Below, in pieces: positions 1 to 8,383 of a stretch of DNA of 31,870 nt. The notes below the pieces were generated by a model. The model was not told the origin of the DNA, searched no databases, and saw nothing but the letters and a program-made list of their open reading frames with translations. The position numbers and the translations under genes were made by a program. This DNA comes from JALZAA01 sp035938395. Its GTDB lineage: Bacteria; Actinomycetota; Acidimicrobiia; IMCC26256; JACDBD01. The stretch covers positions 1-31,870 of the forward strand of contig DASZGY010000042.1 of the NCBI GenBank assembly GCA_035938395.1, written 5' to 3'. Position 1 is the first letter of the stretch. Each line of letters opens with the position of its first letter.

Positions 1-96
1 CATCACCACTCCGCGCGTCTACCTGTGCATCCTAACGACCGCGTACCCACTTACCGCGCTTTCAGACCGGTCGGATCGCGTCGAAGGGATGAACGG

Positions 97-179
97 TGCC
101 CGGGGCGGGATTCGAACCCGCACGCCCTTTCGGACAATGGATTTTGAGTCCATCGCGTCAGCCATTGCGCCACCCGGGC
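97..179 (-). tRNA. tRNA-Leu (anticodon CAA)
   Basis: Read on the minus strand this folds as a class II tRNA of 83 nt. The acceptor stem is GCCCGGG paired with CCCGGGC, with discriminator A. The anticodon arm ATGGA-CTCAAAA-TCCAT places CAA at positions 34-36, which reads UUG leucine codons. A long variable arm (GTCC-GAAA-GGGC type) and the T-loop motif GGTTCGAATCC are present. The 3' CCA is not encoded; the genomic sequence after the discriminator is CCG, so CCA must be added enzymatically. It lies 44 bp downstream of the acyl-CoA dehydrogenase on the same strand. Confidence 0.95.
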
Positions 180-223
180 CTCGGGTCAGGTTACTGACGG
201 TTCCAAACTGCGAGCCCCGTGAG

Positions 224-1390
224 TCAGTCGCCCGCGCTGATGCCGAGGCGCTTGGCGATCACGTTGTTCATGATCTGGTCGGTGCCGGCGCCGATGCGCT
301 GGAGGCGGGCGTCGCGCCAAGCCCGGCTCACCGGGGTCTCGTCCATGTACCCGTATCCGCCGTACACCTGGAGGCACGAGTCGGCGAGGCGGTTCTGCAT
401 CTGCGCGCAGTACTTCTTCGCCATCGAGATCTCCGCAACGGGGTACTCGCCGTGCAGGATCCGCCACACGGTCGCGTACAGAAGCGCGCGCCCGGCTTCG
501 AGCTCCGTGGCGGCGTCGGCGAGCATGTGCGCGATCACCTGATGGTCGGCGATGGGCTTCCCGAACGCGCGCCGCTCCCGGGCGTAGGCGATGGTCTCCG
601 TGAGGATCTTCTCCGCCTGCCCGACGCACGCCGCGGCGCTCGCCAATCGCTCGTACTGGAACTGCCACATCTGCTGCGAGAATCCCTGGCCGGGCTCGAG
701 GCCGATGAGGTTCGCGTGCGGAACGGGCACGTCGTCGAGCGCGATCTCGGCGGTGTCGCTCGAGCACATCCCGAGCTTTTTCAGCGTCCGGGACACCGAC
801 ACACCCGGCAGATCCGTGTCGACGAGGAACAACGAGATGCCGCGGTACCCCGAGCCGGGCTCCGTCTGGACCACGAGCGTGAGGAAGTCGGCTCGGGCGC
901 CGTTGGTGATGAACATCTTTCGGCCGTTGACGATCCACGTCTCGCCGTCTCGCACTGCGCGCGTCGAGATGTTGGCGACGTCCGAGCCGGCATCGGGCTC
1001 GGAGACGGTGATCGCGCCGATCTTCTCGCCCGCGATTGCGGGTCGCAGGTAACGCTCACGCTGCTCGTCGGTGCCGAACTCCGCCAGTGCCGGCGTCGCC
1101 ATGTCGGTCTGTACCGAGATCGCCATTGGGATCGCGCCCGCCCCACAATGCGAGAGCTCCTCGATGAAGACGATCTCCGCGGCGAGGTCGCCGCCGGCGC
1201 CGCCCCACCGCTCGGGGTAGTGCAACCCGAGGAAGCCGAGCTCGCCGCAACGCCGGAACACCCAATCGGGGAAGTAGCCCGCCGCTTCCCACTCGTCGAC
1301 CGACGGCGCCAGCTCCTTGTCGACGAACCGTCGCACGGCGGCGCGCAGCTCGTCGTGCTCGGGCGTGAAGATCGCGCTGGGGACGTCCAC
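224..1390 (-). CDS. acyl-CoA dehydrogenase (IVD/LCAD-like class)
   Basis: This 388-residue protein has the full acyl-CoA dehydrogenase fold: an N-terminal helical domain (about 1-115), a middle beta domain with the FAD motif ITVSEPDAGSD and the W-I-V-N-G-K/R-F-I-T-N block, and a C-terminal helical domain with the RRAFGKPI and YGGYGY motifs. The usual C-terminal catalytic glutamate position reads IGAGT, but Glu247 lies in the YERL motif, the alternative catalytic base of isovaleryl-CoA and long-chain dehydrogenases. It should therefore be an active alpha,beta-dehydrogenase of fatty or branched-chain acyl-CoA; the substrate cannot be read from sequence. The start is GTG and I see no strong ribosome binding site. 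It is divergent from the coiled-coil gene, 62 bp away. Confidence 0.9.
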   Translation of the reverse strand: MDVPSAIFTPEHDELRAAVRRFVDKELAPSVDEWEAAGYFPDWVFRRCGELGFLGLHYPERWGGAGGDLAAEIVFIEELSHCGAGAIPMAISVQTDMATPALAEFGTDEQRERYLRPAIAGEKIGAITVSEPDAGSDVANISTRAVRDGETWIVNGRKMFITNGARADFLTLVVQTEPGSGYRGISLFLVDTDLPGVSVSRTLKKLGMCSSDTAEIALDDVPVPHANLIGLEPGQGFSQQMWQFQYERLASAAACVGQAEKILTETIAYARERRAFGKPIADHQVIAHMLADAATELEAGRALLYATVWRILHGEYPVAEISMAKKYCAQMQNRLADSCLQVYGGYGYMDETPVSRAWRDARLQRIGAGTDQIMNNVIAKRLGISAGD

Positions 1391-1437
1391 ACGCCCATTC
1401 TGGCCTGGTTCCCCATGGGATTGGCGGCCTCAGGCCG

Positions 1438-1443
1438 TAGACT
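1438..1443 (+). promoter_or_regulatory. -10 element (TAGACT) before the coiled-coil gene
   Basis: TAGACT matches the actinobacterial TANNNT -10 and ends 9 nt before the ATG at 1453. A transcript from here would have almost no leader, and there is no Shine-Dalgarno before that ATG. No convincing -35 is visible. Confidence 0.35.
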
Positions 1444-1452
1444 GCCTGTCCC

Positions 1453-1752
1453 ATGTCCCAGTCGATCCTCCAACGACGGCTCGTCGACGTGAGCGAGCGG
1501 CTCAAGCGTCTGCGGACCGAGCTCGCGGTCACCGACGAGCAGGTCGCGTTCCTCGAGGACGAGGCCGACGAAGCTCGCCTGCGCGCCCTCGTCGCGGAGA
1601 CACCGCTCGGCGACGTCGAGGCTCACGACGCCCGCCGCCATGCGGACGCTCTCGCGCATCATCGGGACTCGCTCGCCGGGTCGATCGCCGAGCTCGAGCG
1701 CGAGCAGGATGCGCTGCTCGACCGTATGGCGGCCGAGCTCTCCGCCCACTGA
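1453..1752 (+). CDS. small coiled-coil protein, hypothetical
   Basis: A 99-residue, strongly charged protein made almost entirely of Leu, Ala, Glu and Arg in heptad-like spacing, with one probable helical break near the T-P-L-G segment (about residues 51-54). It should form a soluble antiparallel coiled coil. It has no cysteine, membrane segment or catalytic motif. It lies 26 bp upstream of the PdtaR-like regulator on the same strand, so the two may be cotranscribed. I do not recognise a named family. Codon usage matches neighbouring genes and the ATG sits just after a plausible -10, so I take it as real. Confidence 0.7.
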   Translation: MSQSILQRRLVDVSERLKRLRTELAVTDEQVAFLEDEADEARLRALVAETPLGDVEAHDARRHADALAHHRDSLAGSIAELEREQDALLDRMAAELSAH

Positions 1753-1778
1753 CCACTCCCGAACTACGGAGCGCGCCC

Positions 1779-2360
1779 GTGCCGGATCCCACACGCGTCG
1801 TGATCGCGGAAGACGAGGCGATCATCCGTCTCGATCTCAAAGAGCTCCTCGAAGAGGAGGGCTACGAGGTCGTGGGCGAGACCGGGCGCGGCGACGAGGC
1901 CATCGAGCTCGTCCGGCAGAACCAGCCCGACCTCGTGATCCTCGACATCAAGATGCCGGGCATGGACGGGCTGACCGCGGCGCGCCACATCACGAGCGAG
2001 CGTCTCGCCGCGGTGCTCGTGCTCACCGCCTTCTCCCAGCGTGACCTGGTGGAGCAAGCACGCGACGCCGGCGCCCTCGCCTACCTCGTCAAGCCGTTCC
2101 AGAAGAGCGATCTCATCCCTGCCATCGAGATGGCGCTCGGACGCTACGCGGAGCTCGCGTCCCTCGAGCGGGATGTCGGCAATCTCGCCGAGCGTCTCGA
2201 GGAACGCAAGACGATTGACCGCGCCAAGGGCGTGCTCATGGACCAGTACGGAAAGACCGAACAGGAAGCTTGGCGGTTCCTCCAACAGCAGGCCATGCAC
2301 AACCGGGTCAAGGTGCACGACGTCGCGCGTCGCGTGGTCGACGGCGAGGTCACTCCCTGA
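1779..2360 (+). CDS. pdtaR: ANTAR-domain response regulator, PdtaR-like
   Basis: This 193-residue two-domain regulator has an N-terminal receiver (about 6-120) with the acidic pair E11-D12, phosphoacceptor Asp56 in VILDIKMPGMDG, the Thr of VLTAF and the Lys of LVKPF. The C-terminal three-helix ANTAR domain (about 130-190) contains RAKGVLMDQYG and EAWRFLQQQAM. ANTAR proteins bind paired hairpins in nascent RNA and act as phosphorylation-dependent antiterminators. In mycobacteria the PdtaR partner is the kinase PdtaS; no kinase gene is in this window. GTG 1779 is chosen because the receiver begins directly after it; upstream in-frame sequence has no family resemblance. Proximity to polA, rpsA and coaE matches the mycobacterial order. 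Confidence 0.9.
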   Translation: MPDPTRVVIAEDEAIIRLDLKELLEEEGYEVVGETGRGDEAIELVRQNQPDLVILDIKMPGMDGLTAARHITSERLAAVLVLTAFSQRDLVEQARDAGALAYLVKPFQKSDLIPAIEMALGRYAELASLERDVGNLAERLEERKTIDRAKGVLMDQYGKTEQEAWRFLQQQAMHNRVKVHDVARRVVDGEVTP

Positions 2361-2453
2361 ACCGCGCGTCCGATTCCGTTTCCCGCCAGTAGGGCGCGGG
2401 TACCCCAGCGAGCAGAGACAGCCGAGCCCGGCTGTCCGGACCTGGAGGATTCA

Positions 2454-2651
2454 ATGCTGCTCGCCGCATTCGAACCTGCGTCAAAAGAGCTGGCGATCTT
2501 CTACATCATCGCGGTGGCCTGCTTCGTCGTCGCCGCCTTCGCGGGGCCGACCGCCGGCCGCCGCGCCGGGGGCTCGGTGGGGCTCGTGGCCATCGGGTTG
2601 GCCTTCTTCGTGTTTCCGAGCATGTGGACCCAGATCAACGCTGCGTTCTGA
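2454..2651 (+). CDS. small two-helix membrane protein, hypothetical
   Basis: A 65-residue protein with a strong Shine-Dalgarno (GGAGG at 2444-2448, 5 nt before ATG). It has two hydrophobic segments, about residues 14-30 (FYIIAVACFVVAAFAG) and 42-60 (VGLVAIGLAFFVFPSMW), joined by a short basic loop GRRAGG, so it is probably a hairpin inner-membrane protein. There is no catalytic motif. It sits alone between the response regulator and polA and is followed by a strong stem-loop, which suggests a separate small transcript. I do not recognise the family; the ribosome binding site and membrane pattern make a chance ORF unlikely. Confidence 0.75.
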   Translation: MLLAAFEPASKELAIFYIIAVACFVVAAFAGPTAGRRAGGSVGLVAIGLAFFVFPSMWTQINAAF

Positions 2652-2674
2652 CCAGGTAAAGCGCGCACGAACGG

Positions 2675-2702
2675 GAGTCGCCGGCCTCGGCGCCGGCGAC
2701 TC
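2675..2702 (+). terminator. stem-loop after the small membrane gene
   Basis: A perfect 10-bp inverted repeat, GAGTCGCCGG and CCGGCGACTC, is separated by 8 nt and starts 24 bp after the stop codon. There is no U-run, which is common for actinobacterial terminator-like hairpins. It would separate the small gene from polA. A regulatory hairpin in the polA leader is the alternative. Confidence 0.5.
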
Positions 2703-2805
2703 TCCGCGCCGAGCGGGTAGTCCCGGGCATACGATCGAGACGCGGCATCGGCGGCTCTGCCGACCGAGCCGCATAGCTGGAGCCTGCGACGGCGACAGGA
2801 GATAG

Positions 2806-5463
2806 ATGAGCAAGCTCCTTCTTCTTGACGGTCACTCCCTGGCGTACCGGGCCTTTTATGCCCTCCCCACGGACCTCGCGACCCGCACCGGGACGATCAC
2901 GAACGCCGTCTACGGCTTCACGTCGATGCTGATCAAGATGCTCGGGGACGAGAAGCCCGACTACATCGCCGTCGCCTTCGACACCGGGGCGCCGACGTTC
3001 CGGGACGAGATGGACGCCGAGTACAAGGCAGGCCGCAAGGAGACTCCGGATGTGTTCTCCTCGCAGCTGCCGTTGATCCACGAGGTGCTCGAAGCGCTCG
3101 CGATCCCCACGGTCGAGGTCGAAGGCGTGGAAGCCGACGATGTCATCGCCACCCTCGCCGAGCAGGCCGCGGGGGAGGGGATCGACACCGTGATCGTCAC
3201 CGGCGACCGCGACACCTACCAGCTCGTCCGCGACCCGCACGTCAAGGTCCTCTACAACCGGCGGGGCGTGTCGGACTACGTGCTGTACGACGAAGCCGGC
3301 ATCGTCGAGCGCACCGGCGGCGTCACCGCCGCGCAGTATCCCGACTACGCCGCGCTCCGCGGTGATACGAGCGACAACCTTCCCGGCGTTCCCGGCATCG
3401 GCGAGAAGACGGCGGCCAAGCTCATCTCGACGTACGGCGATCTCGAGGGCATCTACGACCACGTCGACGAGCTGCCGCCCAAGCAAAGACAAAACTTGGG
3501 TGAGGCACGCGACCGCGTGTTCCTCAATCGCGAGATGTCGCGGCTGCGGTCGGACGTGGAGGTCGACTTCTCGGCCGCCGACCTCCGCCAGCGCTCGTGG
3601 GATCGCGAGCAGGTCCGAGTCCTGTTCGACCAGCTCGAGTTCCGAACGCTCCTGCCCCGACTGTTCGAGGCGGTCGGCGAAGAGGCCGCCGAGCCCGAGG
3701 CCGAGTCGTTCGACGCCGACGTTGCGATCGTGCCCGACGCGGCGACGGCGGCCACGCGGTTGCGCGATCTCGGCGCCGTCGATGACGCGTACGTGCTCGA
3801 GGGCCGGTGGGAAGCCGACGCCGGACGCAGCCCGCTGCTCGGCATCGCCGTCAGCAACCAAGACGCGCGAGCCGACTACATCGATGGCGACGTGCTGCGC
3901 GACGCGAAGGTGAGCGACGCACTCGGCGCGCTCGTGGGCGAAGGGGGTCCGCCCCTCGTGGTCCACCGCGCGAAGGAGCTGATGCACGGCCTTCCCGTCG
4001 ACGTGCGCTCGCTGCGCTACGACACCGCCGTGATGGCGTACCTGTTGGATCCCGCCGAGGGGAAGTACCTGCTCGAGGATCTCGCGCTGCGGTACCTGTC
4101 GCTCGAGGTGCGCTCACCCGACGCCGAAGAGGGCACGCTCGACCTCGACCTCGACGGCCAGTCCCGCGTCGACGAGACGGGACGGCGCGCCCTGGCGGTG
4201 CGCCGCCTCGCCGGCACGCTCGCCGACGCGCTCGAAGCGCGTGAGCTCACCGACCTCTACGAGCGCGTCGAGCGGCCGCTCGTACGTGTGCTGGCGCGGA
4301 TGGAGGACGCCGGCGTCAAGGTCGACCGCCAGTTCCTCGAGGGCCTGCGTGCCGAGCTCGCCCAGAGCTGCGAGGAGCTCGTCGGGAAGATCCAGGCTCA
4401 CGCCGGGATGGAGTTCAACGTGAACTCCACACCCCAGCTGCGCCAGGTGCTCTTCGAGAAGCTCGGCTTGGCGCCGGTGAAGAAGACGAAGACCGGCCCG
4501 TCGACCGACGCGGACTCGCTCCAGAAGATGGTCGACGAGCACCCGATCATCGAGGACCTGTTGCGCTACCGGGAGGTCGAGAAGCTCCGCAGCACGTACG
4601 CCGACGCATTGCCTCCGCTCATCCACGACGACGGGCGTATCCACGCCACCTTCAAGCAGACCGACACGACGACCGGTCGTATCTCGAGCGAGAACCCGAA
4701 CCTTCAGAACGTACCCGTGCGCACGGCCGACGGCCGCGAGATGCGCCGAGCGTTCATCGCCGACGAAGGCTGCGGGTTGCTGACGGCCGACTATTCGCAG
4801 ATCGAGCTGCGGGTGCTCGCGCATCTCACGGACGACCCGGGGCTGATCGAAGCGTTCTCCCGCAGCGCCGACATCCACACCACGACGGCGGCGATGGTCT
4901 TCGGCGTCGAGGAGAAGGACGTCGACCCCTTCCAGCGTCGCTTCGCGAAGGTCGTCAACTTCGGCCTCGCGTACGGGATGGAGGCGTACGGGCTCGGGCA
5001 GCGCCTCGGTGTCCCGACCGAGGAAGCCCGCGAGATCCTCGACAACTACTTCGCGAGCTTCCCGAACGTGAAGGAGTTCATGGACAGCACGGTACGGGAG
5101 GCGAAACAGCGCGGCTACACGACGACGATCTTCGGCCGTCGCCGTCAGATCACCGAGCTGTCCTCCGACAACTTCCGCATCCGGCAGATGGGGGAGCGCA
5201 TGGCGCAGAACGCGCCGGTTCAAGGCTCCGCCGCCGACATCTTCAAGCTGGCCATGGTCGAGCTCGATCGCGCCCTCGACGGCGCCAGCCTCCGGGCTCG
5301 CATGGTGCTCACCGTCCACGACGAGCTGGTGCTCGAGGTGCCGCTCGACGAACGGGAGCGCGTCGAGTCGCTCGTGCGCGAGGTCATGGAGTCCGTGTGC
5401 ACGCTGAAGGTCCCGCTCGTGGTCGACCTCGGGTTCGGTCCCACCTGGGCCGAGGCCAAATAA
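2806..5463 (+). CDS. polA: DNA polymerase I
   Basis: An 885-residue family A polymerase for repair synthesis and Okazaki fragment processing. The N-terminal 5' nuclease (about 1-290) has LLLDGHSLAYRAFYAL, the GVEADDVIATLA and TGDRD metal-site motifs, and the GVPGIGEKTA helix-hairpin-helix. A central 3'-5' exonuclease-like domain (about 310-480) is degenerate: the expected D-x-E of motif I reads V-L-E-G near residue 330. The polymerase domain (about 500-885) has motif A with Asp662 (TADYSQIELR), motif B with Lys715, Phe719 and Tyr723, and motif C with Asp839 (TVHDE). Phe719 is at the Taq F667 position. AGGAG at 2797-2801 supports the ATG. Proofreading is probably absent, as in Taq and many actinobacterial homologues. 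Confidence 0.98.
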   Translation: MSKLLLLDGHSLAYRAFYALPTDLATRTGTITNAVYGFTSMLIKMLGDEKPDYIAVAFDTGAPTFRDEMDAEYKAGRKETPDVFSSQLPLIHEVLEALAIPTVEVEGVEADDVIATLAEQAAGEGIDTVIVTGDRDTYQLVRDPHVKVLYNRRGVSDYVLYDEAGIVERTGGVTAAQYPDYAALRGDTSDNLPGVPGIGEKTAAKLISTYGDLEGIYDHVDELPPKQRQNLGEARDRVFLNREMSRLRSDVEVDFSAADLRQRSWDREQVRVLFDQLEFRTLLPRLFEAVGEEAAEPEAESFDADVAIVPDAATAATRLRDLGAVDDAYVLEGRWEADAGRSPLLGIAVSNQDARADYIDGDVLRDAKVSDALGALVGEGGPPLVVHRAKELMHGLPVDVRSLRYDTAVMAYLLDPAEGKYLLEDLALRYLSLEVRSPDAEEGTLDLDLDGQSRVDETGRRALAVRRLAGTLADALEARELTDLYERVERPLVRVLARMEDAGVKVDRQFLEGLRAELAQSCEELVGKIQAHAGMEFNVNSTPQLRQVLFEKLGLAPVKKTKTGPSTDADSLQKMVDEHPIIEDLLRYREVEKLRSTYADALPPLIHDDGRIHATFKQTDTTTGRISSENPNLQNVPVRTADGREMRRAFIADEGCGLLTADYSQIELRVLAHLTDDPGLIEAFSRSADIHTTTAAMVFGVEEKDVDPFQRRFAKVVNFGLAYGMEAYGLGQRLGVPTEEAREILDNYFASFPNVKEFMDSTVREAKQRGYTTTIFGRRRQITELSSDNFRIRQMGERMAQNAPVQGSAADIFKLAMVELDRALDGASLRARMVLTVHDELVLEVPLDERERVESLVREVMESVCTLKVPLVVDLGFGPTWAEAK

Positions 5464-5488
5464 CGCGTCGCTGCGTGACTGGGCGCCC

Positions 5489-6214
5489 TTGACGCCAACT
5501 GGTCCGTGGTTCAACCAGATCGCTCGTTTTCTGGGCCCCGCGTACCTGCGAAACGCATTCACGAAGGGAACGGAGCAGGAGGTCGAGTTCCTCGTCGACG
5601 CGCTCGGCCTCGAGCGCGGGGCGCGGGTGCTCGACGTCGGGTGCGGTCCGGGGCGCCACGCGCTCGCACTCGCGCGGCGAGGGATCGAGGTGGTGGGCGT
5701 CGACTTGTCGGAGGATTTCATCGCGCTCGCGCGTGACGCGACGACGGCCGAGGAGGTGCCAGCCCGGTTCGAGGTCGGCGACGTCCGCGACATCGCGTAC
5801 GACGCCGAGTTCGACGGAGTCGTCTGCCTCTGCCAGGGAGGGTTCGGTCTCCTCGGCGGCCGAGACGAGCCTCGGGCGTTCGAGCGCATCGCCGCCGCGC
5901 TCCGCCCCGGTGGCCGGCTCGCTCTCACCGCGTTTTCAGCCGCCTTCGCCGTCCGCTTCCTCGAGGCGGGGGAGAGCTTCGACCCCGGCACCGGTGTGCT
6001 CCACGAGCGGTCCACGGTCCGCAACGAGGACGGCGAGGAGGAGGTGTTCGACCTCTGGACGACGTGCTTCACGGCGCGCGAGCTCGAGATGCTCGCCGAG
6101 CGCGCCGGGCTTGATGTCATCGGCGTGCACGGCGTCGCACCGGGACGGTACGGAACCGCGCCGCCGACGCTGGACGACCCCGAATTGCTGCTCCTGGCTC
6201 GGCGGCACACCTGA
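5489..6214 (+). CDS. class I SAM-dependent methyltransferase
   Basis: This 241-residue protein has the Rossmann methyltransferase motifs: motif I VLDVGCGPGRHALALA (about 48-63), the acidic end of strand 2 in VVGVDLS, motif II region FDGVVCLCQGGFGLL and motif III LRPGGRLALTAFS. It resembles small-molecule methyltransferases with an N-terminal WFNQIARFLGPAYLR helix; the substrate is unknown. The frame opens with TTG at 5489, 25 bp after polA, with no ATG or GTG nearby in frame and the conserved N-terminal helix starting at once, so TTG is the best start though without a clear ribosome binding site. It precedes rpsA on the same strand. Confidence 0.85.
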   Translation: MTPTGPWFNQIARFLGPAYLRNAFTKGTEQEVEFLVDALGLERGARVLDVGCGPGRHALALARRGIEVVGVDLSEDFIALARDATTAEEVPARFEVGDVRDIAYDAEFDGVVCLCQGGFGLLGGRDEPRAFERIAAALRPGGRLALTAFSAAFAVRFLEAGESFDPGTGVLHERSTVRNEDGEEEVFDLWTTCFTARELEMLAERAGLDVIGVHGVAPGRYGTAPPTLDDPELLLLARRHT

Positions 6215-6222
6215 CCGTGGGT

Positions 6223-6228
6223 TACCCT
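6223..6228 (+). promoter_or_regulatory. -10 element (TACCCT) for rpsA
   Basis: TACCCT fits TANNNT and lies about 95 bp upstream of the rpsA start, giving a leader near 90 nt. A -35 is not clear. It begins 9 bp after the methyltransferase stop codon. Confidence 0.35.
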
Positions 6229-6322
6229 GGTGAACGGTCCTCCGGGGCCGGTTTCCCGCGCTCGCGTCGTCACCCGAGGTGCGCCGGCAGGCAGGGGGAG
6301 CGATCACTGTTTCCAAGGAGCA

Positions 6323-7756
6323 ATGTTGTCCCAGCAGGAGGCCACAGGAGCGACCGACAACGCTCCCGTGCCCGAGACGAGTCAGAGTGAGTCGGCTGCG
6401 GCCTCGCAGCCATCCGGCGCCGCCGGCGCCGTAGCAACCGCCGAGTCCCCGCCCGACGGCGGCCCGGTCGTCCTCGACGACCTCGGGACGCAATCCTTCT
6501 CGGATGCGGTGGATGCAACGATCGTCGAGTTCGACGACGGCGACATCGTGTCCGGCAAGGTCGTCAAGATCGACAGCGACGAGGTCCTGCTCGACATCGG
6601 CTACAAGTCCGAGGGTGTCATCCCGTCCCGCGAGCTCTCGATCCGCAACGACATCGACCCCCACGAGGTCGTCGATCTCGGCGAGGAGCTCGAGGCGCTC
6701 GTCCTCCAGAAGGAGGACAAGGACGGCCGGCTGATCCTGTCGAAGAAGCGGGCGCAGTACGAGCGGGCGTGGGGGACGATCGAAGCGGTCAAGGAGAAGG
6801 ACGGCATCGTCTCCGGACCGGTCATCGAGGTGGTCAAGGGTGGTCTGATCCTCGACATCGGCCTCCGCGGTTTCCTGCCCGCCTCACTCGTCGACCTGCG
6901 CCGGGTACGCGACCTGCATCCGTTCGTCGGCCGCAACCTCGACGCCAAGATCATCGAGCTCGACAAGAACCGCAACAACGTCGTGCTCTCGCGGCGGGCG
7001 TACCTCGAGGAGACCCAGCGCGAGCAGCGTGACGAGTTCCTCGCCAATCTCAAGCCGGGTGAGATCCGCAAGGGCGTGGTCTCGTCGGTCGTGAACTTCG
7101 GCGCGTTCGTCGATCTCGGCGGCATGGACGGCCTCGTGCACGTCTCCGAGCTGAGCTGGAAGCACGTCGACCATCCGAGCTCGGTGGTGCAGGTCGGCGA
7201 CGAGGTAGAGGTGCAAGTGCTCGACGTCGATCTCGACCGCGAGCGCATCTCCCTGTCGCTCAAGGCAACGCAGCAGGATCCGTGGCAGGAGTTCGCGAAC
7301 GGCCACCAGGTCGGCGAGCTCGTGTACGGGAAGGTCACCAAGCTCGTGCCGTTCGGCGCGTTCGTCCAAGTGGGCGACGGCATCGAGGGCCTCGTGCACA
7401 TCTCCGAGATGGCCGCGCACCACGTCGAGGCGCCCGAGCAGGTCGTCACTCCCGGCGAGGAGCTGTGGGTGAAGATCATCGACATCGATCTCGACCGGCG
7501 GCGCATCTCGCTGTCGATCAAGCAGGCGGCAGAGGGTGGCGAGGTCGCAGCCGAGTACCGCGAGCACTTCGGTGAGGACGCCTTCGACGAGCAGGGCCAG
7601 TACATCGGTCCGACCGCCGAGGAGACCGAAGCCGCGGCGAGCGCCGAAGCCGCCGAAGGCGACGCGGCGGCCGCGCCGGAAGCGCCGGCTGCAAACGAGG
7701 CGCCGGCAGACGCGCCCGCCGTGGACGAAGCGACGCCACCGGCCGAGACAGCCTGA
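6323..7756 (+). CDS. rpsA: 30S ribosomal protein S1
   Basis: A 477-residue protein with four S1 OB-fold repeats: about residues 60-130 (GKVVKIDSDEVLLDIGYKSEG), 145-215 (VVKGGLILDIGLRGFLP), 230-300 (GVVSSVVNFGAFVDLGGMDG) and 317-387 (GKVTKLVPFGAFVQVGDG). An acidic, alanine-rich tail of about 60 residues follows. Four repeats and this length match the mycobacterial type. It binds mRNA on the 30S subunit during initiation. AAGGAG at 6315-6320 is only 2 nt from ATG 6323; the adjacent TTG at 6326 has better spacing and could be the real start. An upstream in-frame GTG (6230) would add 31 residues without S1 character. coaE begins on the next base after the stop. Confidence 0.96.
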   Translation: MLSQQEATGATDNAPVPETSQSESAAASQPSGAAGAVATAESPPDGGPVVLDDLGTQSFSDAVDATIVEFDDGDIVSGKVVKIDSDEVLLDIGYKSEGVIPSRELSIRNDIDPHEVVDLGEELEALVLQKEDKDGRLILSKKRAQYERAWGTIEAVKEKDGIVSGPVIEVVKGGLILDIGLRGFLPASLVDLRRVRDLHPFVGRNLDAKIIELDKNRNNVVLSRRAYLEETQREQRDEFLANLKPGEIRKGVVSSVVNFGAFVDLGGMDGLVHVSELSWKHVDHPSSVVQVGDEVEVQVLDVDLDRERISLSLKATQQDPWQEFANGHQVGELVYGKVTKLVPFGAFVQVGDGIEGLVHISEMAAHHVEAPEQVVTPGEELWVKIIDIDLDRRRISLSIKQAAEGGEVAAEYREHFGEDAFDEQGQYIGPTAEETEAAASAEAAEGDAAAAPEAPAANEAPADAPAVDEATPPAETA

Positions 7757-8383
7757 GTGCTGCTCGTCGGGCTCACCGGCGGGATCGGAGCCGGCAAGTC
7801 CACTGTTTCCGAGCTGTTCGCCGCGCGCGGGGCCGTCGTCGTCGATGCCGACCAGGTGGCGCGAGCGGTCGTCGAGCCCGGGCAACCGGCGCTGAAGAAG
7901 CTCGTCGAACGGTTCGGCGAGGGCATCCTCGACACCGATGGGCGACTCGCGCGGGGCGCCCTGGCGAAGCTCGTGTTCGGTGACGACGAGGCGCGCCGTG
8001 ACCTCGAGGCGATTACGCACCCCGCCATCAACGACGAGTTCTCGAGGCGGGTAGCCGACGCTCCGAGCGACGCCATCGTCGTGCTGGACGTGCCACTTCT
8101 CGCCGAGTCCGACCAGGCCAGGAAGCGCCCCTATCAGACTGTCATCGTCGTGGAGGCGCCTCGCGAGGTGCGCCTGGAGCGGCTCGAGGCTCGGGGAGTC
8201 GATCGCGCCGACGCCGAAGCGCGCATGGCCGCGCAGGCGGGCGACGAGGAGCGACGCAAGATCGCCACGCACGTCATCGACAACGCGCGAGACCGCTCAG
8301 ACCTCGAACGGCAGATCGACGAGGTCTGGGCCGACCTCCAGCGCCGGCACCGCGAGGAGCAGCACCGGTCGGCCGCTACATGA
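7757..8383 (+). CDS. coaE: dephospho-CoA kinase
   Basis: A 208-residue P-loop kinase for the last step of coenzyme A synthesis, ATP-dependent phosphorylation of the dephospho-CoA ribose 3'-hydroxyl. It has the Walker A LTGGIGAGKST near the N-terminus, the DAD motif (VVVDADQVAR) after strand 2, ITHPAIN and the VVLDVPLLAES strand. The GTG start abuts the rpsA stop, so translation is probably coupled. The protein is the short single-domain form, unlike the mycobacterial CoaE with a C-terminal UPF0157 extension. Its 3' end overlaps the convergent di-iron gene by 8 bp. Confidence 0.96.
   Translation: MLLVGLTGGIGAGKSTVSELFAARGAVVVDADQVARAVVEPGQPALKKLVERFGEGILDTDGRLARGALAKLVFGDDEARRDLEAITHPAINDEFSRRVADAPSDAIVVLDVPLLAESDQARKRPYQTVIVVEAPREVRLERLEARGVDRADAEARMAAQAGDEERRKIATHVIDNARDRSDLERQIDEVWADLQRRHREEQHRSAAT

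Noticed and set aside
4114..6273. Long minus-strand open frame of about 719 codons opposite polA and the methyltransferase
   Set aside because: It is antisense to well-supported genes, rich in Arg/Ser/Pro and lacks domains. It is open only because high-GC codon bias removes stops.
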